Assembly: GCF_014764305.1 (NCBI RefSeq)
Contig: NZ_CP061703.1
Location: 2,585,501 to 2,649,500 of the forward strand
Direction: 5' to 3'
Source of the DNA: Mesoflavibacter profundi
Lineage (GTDB): Bacteria; Bacteroidota; Bacteroidia; Flavobacteriales; Flavobacteriaceae
Length of the DNA stretch: 64,000 nucleotides
The notes under the pieces are model-generated. The model did no database searches and was not told the DNA's origin. It saw only the letters and a program-made list of their open reading frames with translations. Positions 33,390-41,463 of this stretch are shown piece after piece. The position numbers and the translations under genes were made by a program. Within the stretch, counting starts at the first letter, position 1; each line of letters begins with the position of its first letter.

Positions 33390-34766
33390 TTATAAATGTA
33401 TTACCTCATCATAAGCATCTGCAACTGCTTCCATAACAGCTTCACTCATTGTAGGATGTGGATGTACTGCTTTTAATACTTCATGACCAGTAGTTTCTAA
33501 TTTTCTACCTAATACAGCTTCTGCAATCATATCTGTTACGCCAGCACCAATCATGTGACAACCTAACCATTCACCGTATTTAGCGTCAAAAATTACTTTT
33601 ACAAATCCGTCTTTATTTCCACCAGCACTTGCTTTTCCAGATGCAGAAAATGGGAATTTTCCAACTTTAATATCTATTCCTTTATCTTTTGCTTGTTGCT
33701 CTGTTAATCCAACACTAGCAACTTCTGGAGAACAGTATGTACATCCTGGTATATTACCGTAGTCTAATTTTTCTACATGCTGACCAGCAATTTTTTCTAC
33801 ACATAAAATACCTTCTGCAGAAGCAACGTGTGCTAATGCTTGACCTGGTGTAACATCACCAATTGCGTAGTATCCTGGGATATTTGTTTGATAGTAATCG
33901 TTAACTAATATTTTATCTCTATCTACTGCAATACCAACATCTTCTAAACCAATGTTTTCTATGTTTGTTTTAATACCAACAGCGCTTAATACGATGTCTG
34001 CTTCAAGTACTTCTTCACCTTTTTTAGTTTTAACTGTAGCTTTTACTCCAGTTCCTGAAGTATCTACTTTAGTAACTTCGGCAGAAGTCATAATATTAAT
34101 ACCGTTTTTCTTAAACGATTTTTCTAATTGTTTAGAAACGTCTGCGTCTTCAACAGGAACAATTCTGTCCATATATTCAACGATAGTGACTTCAGTTCCC
34201 ATAGAGTTGTATACATAAGCAAACTCTACACCTATAGCACCAGAACCTACAACAATCATCTTTTTTGGTTGTTCTTTTAAGGTCATTGCTTCACGGTAAC
34301 CAATTACTTTTTTACCATCTTGAGGTAAGCTTGGTAACTCACGACTGCGTGCTCCTGTAGCAACAATAATATGATCTGCGCTATATTCTTTACCGTCAAC
34401 ATCAACTTTTTTACCTGGTTTTAATTTTCCAAAGCCATTAATAACGTCAATTTTATTTTTTTTCATTAAAAATTGAACACCTTTACTCATACCTTCAGCA
34501 ACACCACGACTACGTTTAATTACGGCGTCAAAATCTGCTTCAGCTTCTTTTACTTTTAAACCGTATTCTTCTGCATGTTTTAAATATTCAAAAACTTGAG
34601 CAGATTTAATTAAAGCTTTAGTAGGAATACATCCCCAATTTAAACATACACCACCTAAATTTTCTTTTTCTACAACTGCAGTTTTAAAACCTAATTGTGA
34701 TGCTCTAATTGCTGTAACGTATCCGCCTGGACCACTTCCAAGTACTATTATATCGTATTTACTCAT
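33390..34766 (-). CDS. lpdA: Dihydrolipoyl dehydrogenase
   Basis: A 458-residue flavoprotein disulfide oxidoreductase, the E3 subunit of 2-oxoacid dehydrogenases. FAD site GSGPGGYVTAIRASQLG at the N-terminus, redox disulfide in GGVCLNWGCIPTK (Cys41 and Cys46), NAD site VVGSGAIGVEFAYVYNSMG (about 175), and the catalytic dyad HPHPTMSEAVMEA near the C-terminus. Complete and of normal length. No E1/E2 genes are adjacent. Expected cytosolic and constitutive. Confidence 0.95.
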   Translation of the reverse strand: MSKYDIIVLGSGPGGYVTAIRASQLGFKTAVVEKENLGGVCLNWGCIPTKALIKSAQVFEYLKHAEEYGLKVKEAEADFDAVIKRSRGVAEGMSKGVQFLMKKNKIDVINGFGKLKPGKKVDVDGKEYSADHIIVATGARSRELPSLPQDGKKVIGYREAMTLKEQPKKMIVVGSGAIGVEFAYVYNSMGTEVTIVEYMDRIVPVEDADVSKQLEKSFKKNGINIMTSAEVTKVDTSGTGVKATVKTKKGEEVLEADIVLSAVGIKTNIENIGLEDVGIAVDRDKILVNDYYQTNIPGYYAIGDVTPGQALAHVASAEGILCVEKIAGQHVEKLDYGNIPGCTYCSPEVASVGLTEQQAKDKGIDIKVGKFPFSASGKASAGGNKDGFVKVIFDAKYGEWLGCHMIGAGVTDMIAEAVLGRKLETTGHEVLKAVHPHPTMSEAVMEAVADAYDEVIHL

Positions 34767-34859
34767 TATAAAATGTTTTGTCGTTTTAAAGAAGGTACGA
34801 ATTTACAAAATCGTATTTGAATAAAGAATTTTTACAACCGCAAAAATTATATCTTTTAC

Positions 34860-34867
34860 TACCTTTG
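34860..34867 (+). promoter_or_regulatory. -7 promoter element of the NDH-2 gene
   Basis: TACCTTTG matches TAnnTTTG, 18 bp before the ATG at 34886. Confidence 0.5.
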
Positions 34868-34885
34868 TAACGCAAGATTACATTT

Positions 34886-36169
34886 ATGAATATACCAAAA
34901 TCCTGTTTTCCTAGAGTTGTAATAATTGGTGGTGGATTTGCCGGAATTGCTCTAGCTAAAAAATTATCTAAAAAAGAACTTCAAGTTGTACTTTTAGATA
35001 AACATAATTATCATAATTTTCAGCCTTTATTATATCAAGTATCTACTGGAGGATTAGAGCCAGACTCAATTGCTTATCCAATAAGAAAGGTGTTAAAAGA
35101 CTTTCCTAATTTTTATTTTAGATTAGCTAATGTTTCAGAAATAAATACTGAAAAAAATAAAGTTATTACAGACATAGGTAATCTTAAATTTGATTATTTA
35201 GTAGTTGCATCTGGATCTAAAACCAACTTTTTTGAGAATGCTTCCATAGAGGCTAATAGTATGGAAATGAAAACTATACCGCAATCTTTAAATTTAAGAA
35301 GTTTAATTCTTGAAAATTTTGAAGAGGCATTATTAACTTCAGATTTAAATGAACGTAACGCTTTAATGAATTTTGTAATTGTTGGAGCAGGACCAACAGG
35401 AGTAGAATTAGCTGGTGCTTTAGCCGAAATAAAAAAAGGGATTTTACCGAAAGATTATCCAGATTTAGACACAAGAAATGTACAGATAAATTTGATACAA
35501 TCTGGCGATAAAATTTTAAAAGCAATGAGTGAGCAAGCGTCACACAAAGCAGAAGATTTTTTAGAAAAGTTAGGTGTTCAAATCTGGAAAAATGTAAGAG
35601 TAACAGGTTATGATGGTAAAGTAGTAACCACTAATAGTGACTTAACTTTTGAAACAGCAACGGTTATTTGGGCAGCAGGAGTTAAAGGTGCTACAATTAA
35701 AGGCTTAGATGGAGAACAATTTGTGTCTAGAAGTCAAAGAGTTTTGGTAAACCAATTTAATCAAGTTAATGGATTTAATCACATTTTTGCAATTGGTGAT
35801 ATTGCACAAATGTCTACCGAAACTTTGCCACATGGTCATCCAATGATGGCGCAACCTGCAATACAACAAGGTAAACATTTAGGAGATAATTTATTACGTT
35901 TAATAGAAAACAAGCCGCTTATTCCTTTTAAATACAAAGATAAAGGTAGTATGGCAACAGTTGGTCGTAATAAAGCTGTAGTAGATTTACCTAAATTTAA
36001 ATTTCAAGGTGTGTTTGCTTGGTTTGTTTGGATGTTTGTACACTTATTTTTCTTAATTGGTTTTAGAAACAGAATGGTAGTTTTTATAAACTGGGTTTAT
36101 AACTACGTAAGATTTGATCGTGAGGCACGATTAATTATAAGACCGTTTAAGAAAAAACTTAAATCTTAA
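34886..36169 (+). CDS. Type II NADH dehydrogenase (NDH-2 family)
   Basis: A 427-residue FAD-dependent NADH:quinone oxidoreductase that does not pump protons. FAD motif VVIIGGGFAGIALAKKL at the N-terminus, DKHNYHNFQPLLYQVSTGGLEPDSIAYPIR (typical of NDH-2), NADH motif VIVGAGPTGVELAGALAEI near 170, second FAD site IFAIGDIAQM near 300. A C-terminal hydrophobic stretch (FAWFVWMFVHLFFLIGFRNR) anchors it to the inner membrane. Its TAA overlaps the convergent msrB stop (both inside TTAA). Confidence 0.92.
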   Translation: MNIPKSCFPRVVIIGGGFAGIALAKKLSKKELQVVLLDKHNYHNFQPLLYQVSTGGLEPDSIAYPIRKVLKDFPNFYFRLANVSEINTEKNKVITDIGNLKFDYLVVASGSKTNFFENASIEANSMEMKTIPQSLNLRSLILENFEEALLTSDLNERNALMNFVIVGAGPTGVELAGALAEIKKGILPKDYPDLDTRNVQINLIQSGDKILKAMSEQASHKAEDFLEKLGVQIWKNVRVTGYDGKVVTTNSDLTFETATVIWAAGVKGATIKGLDGEQFVSRSQRVLVNQFNQVNGFNHIFAIGDIAQMSTETLPHGHPMMAQPAIQQGKHLGDNLLRLIENKPLIPFKYKDKGSMATVGRNKAVVDLPKFKFQGVFAWFVWMFVHLFFLIGFRNRMVVFINWVYNYVRFDREARLIIRPFKKKLKS

Positions 36170-36645
36170 TTAGAACTGGGCTTAAAATTTAATGCAACAC
36201 CATTTATACAATGTCTTTTACCTGTGGTATTTTTTGGTCCATCGTTAAATACATGACCTAAATGTCCGCCACAAGTTGCGCAATGTTCTTCGGTTCTAGC
36301 ATAACCTAAATCATAATCTGTACTAAAGGCAACATTGCCTTTTATTTCTTGATCAAAACTAGGCCAACCTGTACCAGAATCAAATTTATTTTCGCTTTTA
36401 AAAAGTGGTGTGTTGCAAGCAGCACATAGAAATGTACCTTCTCTGTGTTCGTCGTTTAAAGGACTAGAAAATACACGTTCTGTACCAGCTTCTCTTAGTA
36501 CATAATATTCCATATCGCTAAGCTCTGCTTTCCATTGAGCTTCAGTTTTAGTAACTGGATAATTTTTGGTTTTTTCTTTGTCTTGTCCTTTAGATTTACA
36601 ACTAAAAACTATTGTAATTAAAAATAATAAGGTTAACTTTTTCAT
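36166..36645 (-). CDS. msrB: Peptide-methionine (R)-S-oxide reductase, lipoprotein form
   Basis: A 159-residue MsrB that repairs methionine-R-sulfoxide. Zinc-binding Cys pairs are visible in CAACNTPLF and HCATCGGHLGHVF, the catalytic Cys in RHCINGVALNF, and the core GTGWPSF. The N-terminus MKKLTLLFLITIVFSCKSKG has a lipobox with Cys16, so this copy is exported and lipid-anchored, protecting envelope proteins. The mature start has basic Lys after Cys, unlike the acidic surface signal, hence probably periplasmic. No msrA fusion. Confidence 0.93.
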   Translation of the reverse strand: MKKLTLLFLITIVFSCKSKGQDKEKTKNYPVTKTEAQWKAELSDMEYYVLREAGTERVFSSPLNDEHREGTFLCAACNTPLFKSENKFDSGTGWPSFDQEIKGNVAFSTDYDLGYARTEEHCATCGGHLGHVFNDGPKNTTGKRHCINGVALNFKPSSN

Positions 36646-36776
36646 AGCAAATTTTATTTAATAGTCTATAAAGTTAACGATAACTTACAAAAAGTTGGTT
36701 AATCATTTCTTAAATCTAAAAGTTAGAGTAACTGCTTATTTTTTTCTACTTTTAAATAATTTAACAGAATTTATTA

Positions 36777-38183
36777 ATGAAGATTATTCATGTAAGTGCA
36801 GAGTGTTATCCAATTGCTAAAATAGGCGGTTTGGCAGATGTTGTTGGAGCATTACCAAAATATCAACAAGATAAAAATACGATTAGTGAAGTAATAATGC
36901 CGCTTTACGATAATTCATTTACAAACGACAACAGTTTTGAAACGATATATAATAGTCAGATAATTTTTGGTGAAACTACAGTTAATTATAGTATTGTAAA
37001 ACTAGAAAACTCTACGTTGCAATTTCCTGTTTATTGTGTAAACATTCCTGAATATCTTTATAAAACTTATGTGTATTCTAATGATGATGTAGATAGATTT
37101 TTACTGTTTCAAATAGCTGCTTTAGATTGGATTTTAACATTACAACAAAAGCCAAATGTTATACATTGTCATGATCACCATACAGGATTAATTCCTTTTA
37201 TGCTTCAAGAGTGTTTTAAATACAAGGAATTAAATACAATTCCTGTCGTGACAACAATACATAATGCCCAATACCAAGGTTGGTTTGGTTATGATAAGCT
37301 ACATTTAATACCAAAGTTTAATTTGGATAATATTGGTTTATTAGATTGGGATAATTGTATTAATCCTTTGGCAACAGCCATAAAATGTGCATGGCGTGTA
37401 ACTACTGTGTCACCTACATATATGGAAGAATTAAAAGTTGAAGCTAATGGATTACAACATCTTTTAAATCATGAATCTAAAAAATGTGTAGGTATTTTAA
37501 ATGGTATAGACACAACGGTTTGGAATCCAGAAACCGATAATTTTTTAAATTACAATTACAATATTTCTAATCTAGAAAAAGGAAAAGCAGCCAATAAAGA
37601 AGCTTTATGTAAGCAATTTAATTTAGATTATGATAAACCATTATTTGCATTTATTGGCAGACTTGTAGGCGAAAAAGGAGCCGATGTATTACCCTTTGCA
37701 TTAGAAAAAGCATTAGAAAATAATGATTGTAGTGTAATAGTTTTAGGTTCTGGTTTTGAAAACATTCAAAACCATTTATCATTTTTAAAATCTAAGTACG
37801 AAGGTCGTTATAATGTGTTTATTGGTTATGATGAAGCGCTTTCACATCAAATTTACGCATCTGCAGACTTTTTATTAATGCCTTCTAGAGTAGAACCTTG
37901 TGGATTAAATCAATTATACGCGTTACGTTATGGTACAATTCCTATAGTTAGAAATGTTGGAGGATTAAAAGATACGGTTAAGGATATAAGTCAACTAAAT
38001 GGGTTTGGTATTTGTCATAATCATGTATCTGTAGATAATATATATAATGCAATGTTAAGAGGTATAAATCTTTTTGATAAAACAACTACCTTTAAATCTA
38101 TAAGAAAGTTAATTATGCAAAAAGACCATTCGTGGTTTGTTTCTGCAAAAGCATATAAAACCTTATACAAATCCATTAAATAG
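36777..38183 (+). CDS. glgA: Glycogen synthase (ADP-glucose type)
   Basis: A 468-residue GT5 glycosyltransferase extending alpha-1,4-glucan from ADP-glucose. N-terminal KIGGLADVVGALP holds the Lys15-x-Gly-Gly ADP-glucose signature; the C-terminal GT-B half has FIGRLVGEKGADVL and MPSRVEPCGLNQLYALRYGTIPIV. Normal length. First gene of glgA-glgC-glgB followed by GH31; glgC begins 7 bp after its stop. Confidence 0.95.
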   Translation: MKIIHVSAECYPIAKIGGLADVVGALPKYQQDKNTISEVIMPLYDNSFTNDNSFETIYNSQIIFGETTVNYSIVKLENSTLQFPVYCVNIPEYLYKTYVYSNDDVDRFLLFQIAALDWILTLQQKPNVIHCHDHHTGLIPFMLQECFKYKELNTIPVVTTIHNAQYQGWFGYDKLHLIPKFNLDNIGLLDWDNCINPLATAIKCAWRVTTVSPTYMEELKVEANGLQHLLNHESKKCVGILNGIDTTVWNPETDNFLNYNYNISNLEKGKAANKEALCKQFNLDYDKPLFAFIGRLVGEKGADVLPFALEKALENNDCSVIVLGSGFENIQNHLSFLKSKYEGRYNVFIGYDEALSHQIYASADFLLMPSRVEPCGLNQLYALRYGTIPIVRNVGGLKDTVKDISQLNGFGICHNHVSVDNIYNAMLRGINLFDKTTTFKSIRKLIMQKDHSWFVSAKAYKTLYKSIK

Positions 38184-38190
38184 CTAAAGT

Positions 38191-39453
38191 ATGAACAACA
38201 AAGTATTATCTATAATCTTAGGTGGCGGACAAGGCTCTAGATTATATCCTTTAACAGACACAAGATCCAAACCAGCTGTACCAATTGCTGGTAAATACAG
38301 ATTGGTGGATATTCCAATTTCTAATTGTATAAATTCTGGAATAAAAAGGATGTATGTATTAACACAGTTTAATTCGGCATCATTAAATAGGCATATAAAA
38401 AACACCTATCATTTTAGCTTTTTTAGTTCGGCTTTTGTAGATGTTTTAGCTGCAGAACAAACACCGCAAAATAACACATGGTTTCAAGGTACAGCAGATG
38501 CGGTAAGACAAAGTATGCATCATTTTTTACAACACGATTTTGAGTATGCATTAATCCTATCTGGTGACCAATTGTATCATATGGATTATAAAAAAATGGT
38601 ACAACAACATATAGATAATAATTCAGATATTACCATAGGTACAGTTCCTGTAAAAGAAAAAGAAGCACCAGCATTTGGAATTTTAAAAACAGATAACGAC
38701 AATAATATTACTTCGTTTATAGAAAAACCAAATGCAAGTTTATTACCAGAATGGACATCACCTGTTAGTGATGAAATGAAAGCTGAAGGTAGAAACCATC
38801 TTGGATCTATGGGAATTTATGTGTTTAATAGACAATTGCTAATAGATTTAATGAATGACGAATCTACAGTAGATTTTGGTAAAGAAATCATACCGCAATC
38901 CATTGGTAAATTAAAAGTTTCTAGTTATCAATTTGAAGGCTATTGGACGGATATAGGTAATATAGATTCGTTTTTTGAAGCTAATATTGGTCTTACAGAC
39001 GATATTCCAAAATTCAATTTATACGACACAGAACAACGTGTATATACAAGAGCAAGGATATTACCAACTTCAAAAATATCTGGAACTCAATTAAATAAAG
39101 CAGTAATAGCTGAAGGTTGCCTGATTCATGCAGAAAAAATCGAAAAATCTGTAATTGGTGTTCGATCAAGAATTGGTAAAGGCTCTGTAATTACTAACAC
39201 ATATATGATGGGATCTGATACTTACGAATCTTTAGAAGAAATTGAAAAAAATAAAATTGAAATTCTTGTAGGTATTGGCGAAAACTGTCATATAAATAAT
39301 GCCATTATTGATAAAAATTGTCGTGTTGGAGATAATGTAACTATTAATGGAGGAAAGCATTTAGAAGATACCGAAACATCAACCTATGTCATAAAAGATG
39401 GCATTGTAGTGCTTAAAAAAGGCGCAATAATACCTAATGGATTTTCAATTTAA
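38191..39453 (+). CDS. glgC: Glucose-1-phosphate adenylyltransferase
   Basis: A 420-residue enzyme making ADP-glucose from ATP and glucose-1-phosphate, the committed step of glycogen synthesis. Nucleotidyltransferase motif SIILGGGQGSRLYPLTDTRSKPAVPIAGKYRLVDIPISN at the N-terminus, ILSGDQLYHMDY, FIEKP and GSMGIYVF in the middle, and a C-terminal left-handed beta-helix (about 290-420). Complete. Overlaps glgB by one base (TAATG). Confidence 0.96.
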   Translation: MNNKVLSIILGGGQGSRLYPLTDTRSKPAVPIAGKYRLVDIPISNCINSGIKRMYVLTQFNSASLNRHIKNTYHFSFFSSAFVDVLAAEQTPQNNTWFQGTADAVRQSMHHFLQHDFEYALILSGDQLYHMDYKKMVQQHIDNNSDITIGTVPVKEKEAPAFGILKTDNDNNITSFIEKPNASLLPEWTSPVSDEMKAEGRNHLGSMGIYVFNRQLLIDLMNDESTVDFGKEIIPQSIGKLKVSSYQFEGYWTDIGNIDSFFEANIGLTDDIPKFNLYDTEQRVYTRARILPTSKISGTQLNKAVIAEGCLIHAEKIEKSVIGVRSRIGKGSVITNTYMMGSDTYESLEEIEKNKIEILVGIGENCHINNAIIDKNCRVGDNVTINGGKHLEDTETSTYVIKDGIVVLKKGAIIPNGFSI

Positions 39454-41360
39454 TGTCACAAGTACAGCCACATTCGTTATTTACAGATTTAGACATTTAT
39501 TTGTTTAAAAATGGTACGCATTACAAACTTTACGAAAAGTTTGGTTCGCACGTAATAACTTTAAATGGAGTAGAAGGTACTTATTTTGCTGTTTGGGCAC
39601 CAAGTGCAAAACAAGTTTCTGTTGTAGGAGACTTTAACTATTGGGAAGACGGTTTACATACATTAAATGTAAGATGGGACGAAAGTGGAATTTGGGAAGG
39701 ATTTATACCAAATATCAAAGCAGGAGAAAAGTATAAATATAAAATCCATAGCACTATAGATGATCAAGTCACAGAAAAAGCAGATCCTTTTGCAAAACAA
39801 TCGGAATTACCTCCAAAAACAGCATCTATAGTTAGTCAAAGTCATTATAAGTGGCAGGATAAACCATGGATGTTAAAAAGAAAAAAGGCTAATGCTTTAG
39901 ATGCTCCATTTTCTATTTACGAAGTACATTTAGGATCATGGCGAAGACACATAGAAGATAATAGCTATTTATCTTATTCAGAATTAGCATATCAACTAGT
40001 TAATTATGTAAAAGAATTAAATTTTACGCACGTACAATTTATGCCAATTATGGAATATCCTTACGATCCAAGTTGGGGATATCAAATAACGGGTTATTTT
40101 TCTGCAACATCTAGATTTGGTTCACCAGAAGAATTAAAATTTTTAATAGACAAATTCCATGAAAATAATATAGGTGTCATATTAGATTGGGTTCCTTCAC
40201 ATTTTCCTGAAGATAAACACGGTTTAGGTAATTTTGACGGATCTCATTTATATGAACATCCAGATCCTAAAAAAGGTTATCATCCAGATTGGAAAAGCTT
40301 AATTTTTAATTATGGACGTAATGAAGTAAAATCGTTTTTAATAAGTAATGCATTATTTTGGTTAGATCAATTTCATGTAGATGGATTAAGAGTAGATGCT
40401 GTAGCGTCCATGCTTTATTTAGATTATAGTAGAAATGAAGGCGAATGGAATCCTAATCAATTTGGTGGAAGAGAAAATTTAGAAGCTATACAATTTATTA
40501 AAGAATTAAATCAAGCAATTTATAAGGAATTTCCTGACGTACAAACAATTGCAGAAGAGTCTACTGCATTTCCTGGTGTTTCTAAACCAGTGTTTTTAGG
40601 CGGATTAGGTTTTGGAATGAAATGGATGATGGGTTGGATGCACGATACGCTACAATATTTTTCTAAAGCACCAATTTATAGAAAACACCATCAAAACGAA
40701 ATTACTTTTTCTTTAACCTATGCGTTTACAGAAAATTTTACCTTACCATTAAGTCACGATGAAGTCGTCTATGGTAAAAAATCTTTAGTAAGTAAAATGC
40801 CTGGAGACGACTGGCAAAAATTTGCAAATCTAAGGTTATTATACAGCTATATGTATACTCATCCTGGAGCAAAATTATTATTTCAAGGTGGTGAATTTGC
40901 ACAACATGACGAGTGGAATTACAGTAAAAGTTTAGATTGGCATCTTACTCAATTTAATTCGCATAATGGCATACAAAAGCTAATTGCAGATTTAAACACA
41001 TTATATAAACAAGAAAAAGCGTTACACGAATTACAATTTGATGCCAAAGGTTTTGAATGGATAGATTATAACGATGCCGAAAACTCTGTTATTAGCTACA
41101 TAAGAAAAGGAAAATCAAATAAAGACTCGCTAATTGTAATTTGTAATATGACGCCTGTACCAAGACTAGATTATAGATTAGGTGTACCTAAAAAAGGTGT
41201 ATTAAAACAACTATTTAATAGTGATGATAAAATATATGATGGTACAGGAAATTATTCAAATTTAACTATAAAAACACAATCCAAAAGCTGGCATTATAAA
41301 AAAGAATCGGTACAAATAAATTTACCGCCTTTAGCAGTGTTAGTTTTTAATTATCAATAA
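39453..41360 (+). CDS. glgB: 1,4-alpha-glucan branching enzyme
   Basis: A 635-residue GH13 enzyme introducing alpha-1,6 branches. N-terminal CBM48 (about 30-110, GTYFAVWAPSAKQVSVVGDFNYW), catalytic barrel with YEVHLGSWRR, GVILDWVPSHFP, nucleophile Asp in HVDGLRVDAVASMLYLDYSR, acid Glu in TIAEEST and PLSHDEVVYGKKSL. The family runs about 630-730 residues; lack of the extra N-terminal domain is common. Third gene of the glycogen unit, 103 bp before GH31. Confidence 0.95.
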   Translation: MSQVQPHSLFTDLDIYLFKNGTHYKLYEKFGSHVITLNGVEGTYFAVWAPSAKQVSVVGDFNYWEDGLHTLNVRWDESGIWEGFIPNIKAGEKYKYKIHSTIDDQVTEKADPFAKQSELPPKTASIVSQSHYKWQDKPWMLKRKKANALDAPFSIYEVHLGSWRRHIEDNSYLSYSELAYQLVNYVKELNFTHVQFMPIMEYPYDPSWGYQITGYFSATSRFGSPEELKFLIDKFHENNIGVILDWVPSHFPEDKHGLGNFDGSHLYEHPDPKKGYHPDWKSLIFNYGRNEVKSFLISNALFWLDQFHVDGLRVDAVASMLYLDYSRNEGEWNPNQFGGRENLEAIQFIKELNQAIYKEFPDVQTIAEESTAFPGVSKPVFLGGLGFGMKWMMGWMHDTLQYFSKAPIYRKHHQNEITFSLTYAFTENFTLPLSHDEVVYGKKSLVSKMPGDDWQKFANLRLLYSYMYTHPGAKLLFQGGEFAQHDEWNYSKSLDWHLTQFNSHNGIQKLIADLNTLYKQEKALHELQFDAKGFEWIDYNDAENSVISYIRKGKSNKDSLIVICNMTPVPRLDYRLGVPKKGVLKQLFNSDDKIYDGTGNYSNLTIKTQSKSWHYKKESVQINLPPLAVLVFNYQ

Positions 41361-41463
41361 GTTAAAAAAGTAAATTACGCAATCGTTATAGTTAATAACT
41401 ACTAGAAGCTATTGTAAATTTTAATCAAACTTTTGCGTTTTTTTGTATGTAAACTTTACTGCT

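Noticed and set aside
35274-35543. Antisense open frame inside NDH-2 (and similar long antisense frames in lpdA, lon, rpsA, rny)
   Set aside because: They have no start context or recognised domain and mirror the codon bias of the real gene on the other strand.
36166-36169. Overlap of the NDH-2 and msrB stop codons as a regulatory feature
   Set aside because: Convergent stops sharing TTAA are expected by chance in compact AT-rich genomes; nothing else supports regulation.
41443-41463. Upstream TTG start of GH31
   Set aside because: Adds seven residues without support; the ATG at 41464 gives a typical cytoplasmic N-terminus.
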